From Athripsodes cinereus (lineage: Eukaryota > Arthropoda > Insecta > Trichoptera > Leptoceridae), in contig OX388325.1 of assembly GCA_947579605.1 (NCBI GenBank), forward strand, positions 9,047,572-9,111,571: a stretch of 64,000 nt of DNA, in the 5' to 3' direction. Positions within the stretch are counted from its first letter, which is position 1, and the number at the start of each line of letters is the position of its first letter. Below the pieces are notes generated by a model. It ran no database searches and was not told where the DNA came from. It saw only the letters and a program-made list of their open reading frames with translations. Of this stretch, positions 35,215 to 44,470 are shown one piece after another. A program made the position numbers and the translations under genes.

Positions 35215-35370
35215 ATTATTTCTAAAATTGGGTCAGTTGGAAGAGATCTAGTCTTTGGAATAAACTCGGCCTCTACATATTGATTAAATCTAATTCTAAT
35301 GCATTTTCTTTAAAATTGTATGTTTTGTGAAAAATGTGCAGTAAATAATGAATGAACAAATAATAATTTC
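35215..35370 (+). repeat. LINE 3' UTR (same family as 9838)
   Basis: GGGTCAGTTGGAAGAGATCT, AATAAACTCGGCCTC and GTGCAGTAAATAATGAATGA form the recurrent 3' UTR with an AATA-type tail. Confidence 0.55.
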
Positions 35371-36014
35371 TAAAAGTTGTGTATCACGAGTTCATTTTTT
35401 ATGATAAACATGCGGATTTCAATGTTTTGGAATTAATTAGTCCATAAATTAGAGATTTAACAAATCATACGAATGAAATGATATTGATAAAGCTTTACAT
35501 ACATATGATGCATGGTAGAAAAACGCAATTTTTCGCTACTTCAACGGAGTAACATATATATTAGAAAATGCATGAAATTAGACACAAGCATGAACGCATC
35601 GCACAGTGAGGTGACGGTACAAATAGTATTGTGTACATCTTCAATAAGACATGTTCATGAAAGGATATAAAATATGTGTAATGTTCAAGGTCGGGTAGAC
35701 ATTAGACAATACAATATAATAATGTACAAAGAGCCTTCCGGAAGACTGTACTGGAGGTAGTAGGTATGTAATTGGAGTTGTTATTTGTAGCTACTTAATG
35801 TGGACATAATGATTTGAGAGAAGACACGGTGCGTTACCAAGGACGCAAACACATTATCCTCCGTCTGTTAATAAAGATTTCTAATAAATAAGTGCCTAAG
35901 GTGGATGTTGGATGTCAGGTGGTACAAAGCTATGTACTATTCGGAGCAAATCTGCATCAAATGAATTAATTCTTAGTAATATAAGAATTATCACTGAACT
36001 TGATTGTCTGATAA
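35371..36014. other. Unassigned sequence
   Basis: No domain or matched repeat. The plus frame 35912-36097 overlaps repeat F and is probably incidental. Confidence 0.4.
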
Positions 36015-36118
36015 TGAGAGCGGAAGCTCCCGAAAGCCAGTTCGCTATCAATAAAGTCCCGTGGAACCGCAAACTACAAGTGTTTTATTCTGACTAATTT
36101 AACATGAACTTCCACCGA
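36015..36118 (+). repeat. Dispersed repeat F, copy 1 (LTR-like end?)
   Basis: GCGGAAGCTCCCGAAAG, CTATCAATAAAGTCCCGTGG, AAGTGTTTTATTCTG and AACATGAACTTCCAC parallel 55950-56066. An AATAAA followed about 30 bp later by a TGTTTTATT block recalls an LTR R-U5 region. Confidence 0.45.
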
Positions 36119-36235
36119 ATACCGTCACGTGACATACATGATGCTGTGATTTCATTGTCTTAGGAATGGTACACGGTGAAAGAAAGTCACCTAGGACATC
36201 GGAACTGTATGCAGAACTACGAGAAATAGGTACAT

Positions 36236-36295
36236 ACTGCTACTACTATACCATCACGGCATATGCCACAAATGGGGTAGCCAGGTAGTTAACTA
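36236..36295 (-). repeat. Family A 3' fragment
   Basis: CTACTACTATACCATCACGG, then CATATGCCACAAATGGGGTA. The antisense TAG tail is visible. Confidence 0.7.
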
Positions 36296-36548
36296 GATAC
36301 ATACACAAAGATATGATTATATAAAAATTATATTAAAATTATTACGCAACAATGAAAGTATATGGGATTATCGTATAAGTCATTGTTACGAAACGAGTGG
36401 TCAAACACGAAACCTGAGATCTACTTTTATAACAATATTATGCTTTATCATGTATATGAGTATTAACAATTATTATTATGATGTGCTAAACTTTCTTTGA
36501 ATGTTTCGGATTAACTTAATAATTATAGGGGAGGGTTGCCGAAGTTGG

Positions 36549-36932
36549 ACCGGCTCCTAGATTGGACCGGTCCTGTTTTCGGCAATCCACGAACATGTGA
36601 TACGTTTGTTTGGCAACATTGCATTCCTAATGTAACCTCGTGGTTCTTACAATCTCGCGACGTCACTCAGTCGCCGTCTTTCCGGCGTTAAGCAGTGTTG
36701 TAAGTTTTGTGCAGTTTTGTTGCTATTTTTTGTTGTTGCAGCTAAGGGATTCCTGATTCTGACGGTATGTTAATAATTTCTTAATTAATACTAATCTGTA
36801 ATGCGCTTATATAGTTACAATTTGTTGTCTTTATTTTCATATTCAATGCTTCAGTAAAGTTTAAATTTTAAATTTATTAAATAATTTAGGTGTTGCTTGG
36901 TTTGGACTACTTAGAGTTTCCTAAGATGGACT
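36549..36932 (+). repeat. Left-end subterminal 13-mers of the transposon
   Basis: Three direct copies related to CCTWRAWTGGACC: CCGAAGTTGGACC-type at the TIR (36549-36561), CCTAGATTGGACC (36566-36578) and CCTAAGATGGACT (36920-36932). They are plausible transposase-binding sites, given the protein's N-terminal helix-turn-helix domains. Confidence 0.65.
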
Positions 36933-37061
36933 GGTCCATCCAAAAAAATGTTTGCTACATTCTTAACAACCTAAGAAACTTTAAGAACAGCAAAACAAAA
37001 AAAAATGATGTTATTTTATATATCAATACCGAAAGTCTTATTATGTAATATTCTATTTCAG
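36765..37061 (+). other. Predicted 5'-UTR intron of the transposase gene
   Basis: The donor GTATGT at 36765-36770 follows CTGACG. The acceptor TTCTATTTCAG ends at 37061, four bases before the start ATG region. A pyrimidine-rich tract precedes the acceptor. The intron is AT-rich, unlike the GC-richer presumed exon 1 (about 36650-36764), which contains an Inr-like ACTCAGT near 36665. Confidence 0.55.
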
Positions 37062-37065
37062 ATAA

Positions 37066-38799
37066 ATGATGTCTGAATTAAACAAAAACTATAGAGGGAA
37101 GTATGGAAGCTGGTCTGAAGATGATTTACAAAGAGCCATAGCAGCATATAAAAACGGAGACTATGGATTAAACGAGTGTGCGAGAACATATTGTGTGCCA
37201 AAAGCAACCATAAGAAGGCACGCCCTTGAAAAAAATACTAACAAGAATGGAGTGAAGGTATTGGGTAGGCAGTCTACGTTCGATACTGAAATGGAGAAAC
37301 TTCTGACTGATCATGTCCTCGAACTTGAACGTTCTTTTTTTGGTCTATCAATTAAAGAACTTTGTAGGCTAGCATTTGATCTTGCAGAGAAACAAGGCAT
37401 AGCCCATACATTTAACAAAGAGAAGAAAATGGCAGGAAAGAAATGGTTTTATAGTTTTATGAAACGAAATCCTTCACTTAGTGTTCGACGCCCGGAATCG
37501 ACTTCCTTGGCCAGAGCAAAAGGTTTTAATAGGGAAAACGTTGACCACTTCTTTGACCTATTAGAAAGTACCGTTATAAAATTTGAAATAACAGGTGATC
37601 GGATGTTCAATGTTGATGAATCCGGATACACCACAGTACAAAAGCGTCCACAAAAAATCATAGGCGAGAAGGGAAAACACCAAATAGGAGCCATTACGAG
37701 TGGAGAACGTGGCGTTAACACAACAATGGTTTGTGCAGTGAGTGCTGCAGGTGTTTATATCCCGCCTATGATAATATTTAAGGGAAAAAGATGGAATGAT
37801 GACTTGAAGATCGGAGCGCCTCCGGGAAGCATAGTAAAGATGTCCGATACGGGATACATCAATTCGGAATTGTTTGTTGAGTGGCTGAATCATTTTAAAA
37901 ATCACACGAATTGCAGTAAAGAGAACAAAATTCTCCTTTTGCTGGATGGACATACAACGCACAGCAAAAATCTTGCAGCTTGGGAAATAGCGAGGGAAAA
38001 TGGCATCATTTTGCTTCAGTTACCTGGTCACACAACACACCGTTTGCAGCCTCTCGACGTTGCATTTTTTGGTCCATTACAAAGTTATTTCATCCAAGCA
38101 CAAGAAAAGTTCCTACATACATACAAAGGTCATCAGATTAAACATACAAATATTGCAACACTTCTAAATGAAGCGTACGGGAGAGCTGCCACCGTAGGAA
38201 ATGCTCAAAGCGCATTTCGGGCCCCAGGCATATGGCCAGTAAATCGTCACGTTTTCCAAGACCATCATTTTGCTCCAGCTGACGTTCTTCTTCCTGAGCC
38301 ACCTGAACAACCGTCCAACATTGTACCAACAACATCATCCTTAACACAAGCGGATTCTGAATCTTCAGATGAAATTGACGACAGCGACAATGATGCCAAC
38401 TACCAACCAAAAAAAAAATATAGAAAATTCATAAATGTGCTAAATGAAATATCACCCAAGCCGAAACTTTCGAGGAATCCACATAGTACCACAAGAAAGC
38501 GAAGATGCGGTGATGGGAAAGCACAGAAAGCAGTTCTTATAACTAGCAGTCCATACAAAATAGAATTGGAACAGATGAAAGAAAGAGGAAAAAAGAATGA
38601 AGTAAATAAAAAATCGAACATGCCATCAACCAGCAAATCTGAAGACATAATTGAATCTGAATGGTATTGTTTTCTTTGCAATAAAATTAAAAAAGGTAGC
38701 ATGATCCAATGCATGTTATGTGAAAAATGGGTGCACACAAAATGTGCACGTATAAAAGCCAGCGAAAAACAATTTTTCTGTTTAAAGTGCATCGCTTAA
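37066..38799 (+). CDS. Pogo/Tigger-like transposase with C-terminal PHD finger (577 aa)
   Basis: This nuclear protein would bind the element ends and cut and rejoin DNA. Residues about 8-58 form a pipsqueak-type helix-turn-helix (WSEDDLQRAIAAYKNGDYGL, then ECARTYCVPKATIRRH). Residues about 68-155 form a CENP-B/Tc5-type second helix-turn-helix (GKKWFYSFMKRNPSLSVRRP). The DDE_1 catalytic core has D184 in FNVDESGYT, D294 in LLLLDGHTTHS and D331 in LQPLDVAFFGPL. The spacing of 36 residues between the last two gives a pogo-like DD36D triad. An acidic Ser/Asp linker (about 425-445) and a basic KKKYRK patch follow. Residues 533-577 form a complete PHD finger (C535, C538, C549, C552, H557, C560, C572, C575). 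The frame is fully open, and the start MM follows the predicted splice acceptor. The PHD finger is the unusual part. The alternative is a domesticated host gene, but the flanking TIRs argue for a transposon. Confidence 0.93.
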   Translation: MMSELNKNYRGKYGSWSEDDLQRAIAAYKNGDYGLNECARTYCVPKATIRRHALEKNTNKNGVKVLGRQSTFDTEMEKLLTDHVLELERSFFGLSIKELCRLAFDLAEKQGIAHTFNKEKKMAGKKWFYSFMKRNPSLSVRRPESTSLARAKGFNRENVDHFFDLLESTVIKFEITGDRMFNVDESGYTTVQKRPQKIIGEKGKHQIGAITSGERGVNTTMVCAVSAAGVYIPPMIIFKGKRWNDDLKIGAPPGSIVKMSDTGYINSELFVEWLNHFKNHTNCSKENKILLLLDGHTTHSKNLAAWEIARENGIILLQLPGHTTHRLQPLDVAFFGPLQSYFIQAQEKFLHTYKGHQIKHTNIATLLNEAYGRAATVGNAQSAFRAPGIWPVNRHVFQDHHFAPADVLLPEPPEQPSNIVPTTSSLTQADSESSDEIDDSDNDANYQPKKKYRKFINVLNEISPKPKLSRNPHSTTRKRRCGDGKAQKAVLITSSPYKIELEQMKERGKKNEVNKKSNMPSTSKSEDIIESEWYCFLCNKIKKGSMIQCMLCEKWVHTKCARIKASEKQFFCLKCIA

Positions 38800-39024
38800 A
38801 ATTTATTATTAAATTTCTATTACCTATTCGTTAAAAAAAATTATATATTTTATACTTAAAATTTATTTGTCGTATTTTTTTATAATCTTATTAGTATTTA
38901 TTTTATTATATTTTTTTTAGTAATTTTGCATCTATTATTTGTTATAAAAATCTATATATTTTATACATAAAATTTATTTCTTACATTTTTTGTAATTTTA
39001 TTAGTATTCTTGGTTTGTTCTCTT

Positions 39025-39036
39025 AATAAAAATAAA
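39025..39036 (+). terminator. Tandem poly(A) signals of the transposase gene
   Basis: Two AATAAA hexamers (39025-39030 and 39031-39036) lie about 230 bp after the stop codon and inside the element. Confidence 0.65.
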
Positions 39037-39060
39037 GACTTTTTTTTAAAACTTATTGGT

Positions 39061-39292
39061 GGTTCATTCTAGGAAAACAGTGGTTCAATTAAGGAAACTA
39101 GTTTCCTTAATTGGACCGTTTCCCGATGTTTAGTTTTCTTTGATTTCCCAATTAACTAGTTCAATTTTCGTAAAACAAAGTATGTAATCATAAAGGTAAT
39201 ACTACAGGCTTTGGAACACCAGTTACCTTTTTCTGTTTCGTTACCTCCTTTCTACGTGGTGAACAAAAATATAGAAAATGGTCCATTCTAGG
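39061..39292 (-). repeat. Right-end subterminal 13-mers and 28-bp palindrome
   Basis: GGTTCATTCTAGG (39061-39073), GGTTCAATTAAGG (39082-39094), CCTTAATTGGACC (39105-39117) and GGTCCATTCTAGG (39280-39292, entering the TIR) are members of the same 13-mer family. The middle two face each other and form the perfect 28-bp palindrome 39086-39113 centred on ACTAGT. Confidence 0.7.
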
Positions 39293-39395
39293 CAACCCTC
39301 CCCTATTATGTGGGTTTATATCGATTATTTTAATTAATTACATATCTTTACTGTTATGTTATCAAGATCATCATAATAATATATAATTATATTGT

Positions 39396-39877
39396 ATTAT
39401 ACATAGTGATGTGAGAAGAGAAAATTCTCCAAAGAAATTTCTCGAGAACGAGAAATTTCTCCTCTGATGGAAGAGAAATTTCTCTCCATAATTTTTCTTA
39501 GTGGTATTATGACATTTCGCCCAGTACACTTCGAAGCCAATGATCCAAAAATTTGTGGGGCTGATTAAGGATCAAATCAGAGGTTATTAACACTTTTTTC
39601 TATGTACGTACCTGCAATTTTTTTTTAACTTAAATATGGGCATGTGGGGTGTCAAACATCAAGATTTTTTATAGTAATTATTTGTTTCCATAATGAATTG
39701 TAGCCATATTGGTGATAAATTGTCTCAACATTTGTAAATTGTTATTGATTGATTGAATAAAGTATTTATTATTATTATACTGTTAAATGAAAAATAAAAA
39801 AAAAATCCGAAAATTCTCTACTTCGAGAAATTTCTCGAAAAATTATTTCTTGAGAATTCCACAACACTAATTATACA
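39396..39877. mobile_element. hAT-type MITE (466 bp) with 8-bp TSD
   Basis: The element is 39404-39869. Left end TAGTGATGTGAGAAGAG; right end TTCCACAACACTA, whose complement TAGTGTTGTGGAA is a close imperfect match. Perfect 8-bp duplications ATTATACA lie at 39396-39403 and 39870-39877. Subterminal arrays of GAGAAATTTCTC-type words are arranged in both orientations. The interior (about 39690-39780) carries a LINE-like 3' tail ending GAATAAAGTATTTATTATTA. It encodes no protein and shares the TAGTGATGT terminus with the 3418 MITE. Confidence 0.8.
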
Positions 39878-40954
39878 CGATATTGCTGTTGAGTAGTAGG
39901 TTGAGCCAACCACACATGAACAATATTGTATTGTGGATAAACAGTTACTTATCTCCGTTTTAATTATCAGTACATATTCTTGCATAACTTTTATTTAAGC
40001 CTGCCAAAGTCCATCCAACAGAATCATCACGGTATTTTACATTACCATCAAATCCACGTAAATAAATTTTGAGTTGGAAAGAAAACTTTTCTTTAAGAAA
40101 CATTTTTATCCAGAGCACAGGGAAGAAATGAAATCATCCAGACCGTCGGAAATCTTGTTCATGTAAAAAAGTCCTCAATTTGGCCAACAACCATTGGGCT
40201 CTCTCAAATCATGACCCAGGAAGGACTATGGTTTCAACCGTAGGTTTCAATCATAGAGACGTCGAGTGTTAGCTGAGTGCATTTCACAGAATTATTTGTA
40301 CCATGTTCATAACTATTTGATACCTATACAATATCCTTCGGAGACATCTATTTTCCAAACTATTTTCTAAAATGTGCTGTGGAGGTCCCAGCACGGAATA
40401 AATCTTCCTCTCTTTTCTACAAGTTTTCGAATATTCAGTACAAGGAAGATATTTGTAGATTAATATAAAAATATGTTATTTAAAAAAAACACACATTACA
40501 TGAACTTTCTCCAAGAACCATCGAACGAAAATATCGACTTTATAGAGATAGGTGTTCCAAGTAAAATTGTCAATTTAAATTATTCTTTTAAATAACATAA
40601 GCTACAAAAATAGGCAGAATAATTAATTGAAATTTGATAACATACTTCATCTGAAAAATACAATTCAATCAACATTACATTGTAGATTGGGTTTGTTTAA
40701 AAGAACAATGTGATTAATGGAATAGAGATAGAAATAAAATAACAGATATTATCACAGCCGACAATAACGCATTTTAATTAATATTTTCTGTGGGAGTGTA
40801 AATAATGCAAATAGATATCAAAATTTTAAGCGAGTAAGTAAACGAATATTACCAGTGGCATGCCAAATGAGAAAGCGACACGTGTCGCCACCTATTGGAG
40901 TATTTATATTAAGCTGGAAACGGAAAATAAGTAAGTGATGAACAGGTGTGTTAT
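39878..40954. other. Unassigned AT-rich sequence
   Basis: No ORF above background and no matched repeat. Confidence 0.4.
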
Positions 40955-41100
40955 CCAGATCGGGCATCCCACAAGGCTCATGTATGGGCCCCCGTAAATT
41001 AAACTATTTAAAAACAATACAAGTCTATTAATTATTGATTAATTTTCATCAGATCTGATTGAAAGTCACCAATTACTTGATAGTAATAAATGCATCCGCA
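40955..41100 (+). repeat. Dispersed repeat I, copy 1, with RT-like motif
   Basis: The frame across about 40961-40995 reads SGIPQGSCMGP, the non-LTR reverse-transcriptase G-x-P-Q-G-S-x-x-G-P motif. The following AAATTAAACTATTTAAAAAC is shared with 62585-62700, where the motif is mutated to GIQQGSCLGL. It is probably a relic of one LINE-derived repeat. Confidence 0.42.
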
Positions 41101-41619
41101 CTCAAAAACAAACATTTCAAAAAAAAAATTGCGGTAAGATTTCGACATCTCGAATTTGGTGACCAAAGATGACGCCTACGATTGGATGTATTTTTTCACA
41201 GATGGAACTTTTTTGGTAAAGATGTAAAGGTGTGAAAATACCAAAATGGATAATAACCGTCACTGTCGTCATTCATAGAAGCAATACTAGTAGTGCATCA
41301 TTATGCCGCTTGGTGGCGGTTCCAGTAGCGTAGAAATAATAGCATCAGAAATAATCATAATAATTAGTAGAAGTAACGTAGCTATCTATTGTGTGGTGTT
41401 TAAAATACACTGTAATGATATGCATGTAGGTGAGAACCGGTCCAGAAGTAAGGAAGTGTGTTAGGAATGACGCTATGAGTGATTTGCATTCTATCTAATG
41501 ATAATTAAGTTTCATAGTACTGTAATAAAAGCAATAATTAAACAATATTATTATCTATAGAGCGGTGAAATACTATACAATTATGACTAAGAGATCTCAT
41601 TATACTCATATTTATCTAT

Positions 41620-41735
41620 CTATTTCATCCAAGCATCTCAAAAGAGTGGGGTAACCAGCATAGGTAAATGTTTAAAACATGCAAGTTATCATCTTCGTGC
41701 CAATAAAATAAGTATACTTCATCATTGAATATTGA
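41620..41735 (-). repeat. Family A element, partial
   Basis: Antisense CATCTCAAAAGAGTGGGGTA, ACCAGCATAGG, AAACATGCAAGTTATCATCT and TCGTGCCAATAAAA. Confidence 0.68.
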
Positions 41736-43012
41736 AAGGTTTTTGTATATTCCAATGATAATTTGCTATGACGATGCATATTTCCTGTTTTTTCTTGATT
41801 ATGGTCTCTTGAAAATGTGTTTCAAGTGATGATGATGTCATAGGGTGTGAGTTGCTCTTTGAATGATGTCAAAACTTGGGTAAGCCTAAAAGCATTCATG
41901 AGCTATTTTGGAAACGTTTTGACGTCTTCGTAGGAAATTTTTGAACTATTACATTGAACATTCTTTCATTTATAATGAAATAATAAGAAAAATCGTAAAG
42001 ATTGCGCGGAAAGAGAGAGTGAACGATTGCAGCAATAATGTAAAGCACCATACGCATGTCATAAAACAATAAATAAATGTCATAAAACATGTCATAAAAC
42101 AATAAATAAATCGAAATCTGCAATAAAATTATTCACTAAACATTAACAAATCACTATAGATTTATTATAATCCCATTTTAATACAATTTTTATTACGATA
42201 GTAGGTACTAACAAATAATGCATATTCAATATAAGCTAATCTTCGTTAGTATGAGAATAGTTATCTCTGATTAAACTCAAATGTTATTCACAAAAGAATT
42301 TGTTCTATGGTGCACTCACACAATATTATTTTTTCTTTACTATACATTGACTACCAGTAATTTAACATAAAAATACATTAACGTTAAAAGCAATCAAAGC
42401 GATTTCTTTCAACTAATTCAATATCGAATTAACTTTCTTTTTGATATCTGTCATATTTATGTTTTGATTGTGTTTGCTTTAATTAAGATTTTTATGTTAT
42501 TGTAATGTAAAGGCTATTTTTGCCGTATATTGTGTAAATAAATATTTGAATTTATCAAATGGGGGCGGTTGTTCTATGTTCAGAATGCGCAAAAAACAAT
42601 CGAGAATAATTTTAGTCCGACATAAACTCGAAACAATACCTTGTCTGTGAATAATGAGTCACTTAGCCAGACATAGTAGATGGAATAGCTGTTATTTAGT
42701 GATCGTGAGTAAGTTTAACTATTTATTTTATTATAATTTAATAAGATTTATTAAGATTTACTATAAATAATTTCGATACGATATTTATTTTCTAATATTA
42801 CAACGGCCATAAATAAAACTCACAAGATTAATTAGTAACAATTACTCGAGTCAGGCATCATCGATTGATTAATTCATTATTAATTACAATTTATATAAAA
42901 AAAACCACCATTTATATTTTTACAATAAACTTAACGTTTTCGTCTACAGTTGTGAACATTTACTACTTAATCGAGTTCGAGTACTTTTTAAAATGTATTT
43001 TGAAATATTCGG
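41736..43012. other. Mostly unassigned; one LINE-type 3' tail
   Basis: A local duplication ATGTCATAAAACAATAAATA occurs at 42057-42112. A retroelement-like 3' end (GTAAAGGCTATTTTTGCCGT, then GTGTAAATAAATATTTGAAT) lies at 42509-42555 and matches 28735-28800. Confidence 0.42.
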
Positions 43013-43497
43013 CAGCGTTTTATTATAAACAAGCGGTCCGCACCGGCTTCGCACGGGTGGAGAGGTACGTATTTAAAAAAAATAGTTTTAGTTAGGATCC
43101 CTAATTTTTTGAAAATGCAATAAAGCCTATCCCGTGGAGCACCCGGTAATGAATTGGTCTCCCACTCTTCTGCGTAAGTTTTCGACTGTCCTGTAAAAGG
43201 CAGGTGTTCGAAAAAATTAAGACATTTTGCCACCCATCCTGAATGTCTTGATTTTATATTGGCACGAAGAGGACAGTTTGCATGTTTCTTACATGCAGCT
43301 GATCTGCTAGCTACCCCACTTGTGGGATATGCCGTGATGGTATAGTAGTAGTAGTAGTAGCAATATAGCCTATGTCACCCGGAGGATAGTGTAGCTTTCC
43401 AACAAAGAAAGAATTTTTCAAATCGGATCAGTAGTTTCGGAGCCTATTCAATGCAAACAATCAAATCTTTCCTCTTTATAATATTAGTATAGATTAA
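43013..43497 (+). mobile_element. Lepidopteran-type interspersed repeat split by family A
   Basis: The left part (43013-43070) has AGCGGTCCGCACCGGCTTCG, CACGGGTGG. The right part (43365-43497) has TAGCCTATGTCACCCGGAGG, ATAGTGTAGCTTTCCAAC, AATCGGATCAGTAGTTTCGG and ends CTTTATAATATTAGTATAG. I recognise this as a very common repeat in moth and butterfly genomes, possibly Lep1-like Helitron material. Family A (43124-43360) is inserted between the halves. Confidence 0.6.
43124..43360 (+). repeat. Family A element, near full length, long TAG tail
   Basis: CCCGTGGAGCACCCGGTAAT, TCCTGTAAAAGGCAGGTGTT, CACCCATCCTGAATGTCTTG, ACATGCAGCTGATCTGCTAG, CACTTGTGGGATATGCCGTG, then five TAG units. It lacks the short TCTTCAATTCAGCGATGAGG block. 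Confidence 0.85.
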
Positions 43498-43502
43498 AAT
43501 AA

Positions 43503-43740
43503 TTAGAACAACGTGGATCATATTCTCAAGGACGTCCGTGTGTTGAGTATTGAAAGTATCCTCCGCACAAACAGATATCCCAAGAGTCAAGGACTCCTAT
43601 TCATCCACGCTTGCTAACAAAACAAAAAAATGAACTCACTGGCGAGCCACAGCAGGCAGCCTGAATGGCGTGTGTTGAGTAATAGAAATTAACGTACGTG
43701 CATGAGAAATTGTATGAATGTAATCATGATTGATTATCAT
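43503..43740 (+). pseudogene. RTE-like LINE fragment interrupted by a 120-bp insertion
   Basis: CGTGGATCATATTCTCAAGG, ACGTCCGTGTGTTGAGTA breaks at 43549 and resumes at 43670 with GTGTGTTGAGTAATAGAAAT, TAACGTACGTGCATGAGAAA, TTGTATGAATGTA. It is the VDQILKDxRVLS...CMRNCMNV region of the family at 16152. Confidence 0.75.
43550..43669. mobile_element. 120-bp insertion with 12-bp TSD, unknown family
   Basis: Flanked by perfect 12-bp direct repeats GTGTGTTGAGTA (43538-43549 and 43670-43681) inside LINE sequence. The insert includes CGCACAAACAGATATCCC, ACAAAACAAAAAAATGAACT and CACTGGCGAGCCACAGCAGG. The duplication length fits target-primed retroposition of a short RNA or truncated element. Confidence 0.7.
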
Positions 43741-44379
43741 AATATGTGGACTTATCTCGATGTATTGGGCTAAGAAATGAGGATAGCAATACAGCCGCCG
43801 CATAAATTACATCAATGCGGTGCTGGTGACACACTTGTAAGTACAAATCTCAGCACTAATGACAACACGTAATTGCATAGACAATAAGTTAGTGATGGTT
43901 GTGATAGCTGCGGATGTAAATAAACTAATATAATATTGTATATAATCAAATTGCAGCACGCGAGGCACGCAATATGTTGTGAATGTGTACCTACAAACGT
44001 AAATAGGAGGATGTGATAGATCAATCAGAACAGTTGATAATGGAATATAAATAGCTATAAATAAATAGAAGGAAATTACTGACGAGACAAACGGAAGAAA
44101 GTTTAGTTCTTGTTGGATTCCAACCTTTAGCCTGGGAAATGCATTCGGGATTTTTATTGAAAGACGTGTCGAAGTTTGTTAAAAAAACACTTTATTCACA
44201 CAGGTTTTGACAATGAGAGAGATATTACAAAGAAAAACACAGATCATTCAAATGTCACCATAAACAATAAATAGATTGTGGATCAATTGCTAACAAAATT
44301 ATAAAGCTGTGATACACAACCATATCCATGTGTTAACAGTTCTAAAAATAAATTATTAGCACCATTAAAGAACGACGGC
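43741..44379. other. Unassigned sequence
   Basis: Only the short block at 43775-43800 matched another locus (33825). Confidence 0.4.
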
Positions 44380-44470
44380 AGATGTCGCGTGGATAACGTT
44401 CTCTTCTGTGAACTACGAGGTCCCGAGATCGATTCTTGGCCAATGTAGAATGACCAAATTGTTCTGGCTC
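44380..44470 (+). repeat. tRNA-like SINE fragment
   Basis: GATGTCGCGTGGATAACGTT, ACTACGAGGTCCCGAGATCG and ATTCTTGGCC keep the spacing of a D-arm region and a B-box-like GAGATCGATTC. The acceptor stem does not pair, so this is not a functional tRNA. It resembles the tRNA-like head at 62944-63041. Confidence 0.45.

Larger units (their letters stand above)
36536..39305 (+). mobile_element. Pogo/Tigger-like DNA transposon, apparently complete (2766 bp)
   Basis: The element spans 36538-39303. The 13-bp perfect terminal inverted repeat GGGGAGGGTTGCC (36538-36550) has its complement at 39291-39303, followed inward after a 5-bp mismatch by TGGACC on both sides. Each end abuts TA (36536-36537 and 39304-39305), the target duplication of the Tc1/mariner/pogo superfamily. 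It contains one intact transposase gene, a predicted 5'-UTR intron, poly(A) signals and seven subterminal 13-mers. No frameshift or stop is seen, so it is either recently arrived or still potentially active. Confidence 0.92.

Noticed and set aside
37449..38792. Minus-strand ORFs of 90-133 codons
   Set aside because: Antisense shadows of the transposase gene.
44380..44470. Functional tRNA gene
   Set aside because: The cloverleaf cannot be closed; only D-arm and B-box-like pieces remain.
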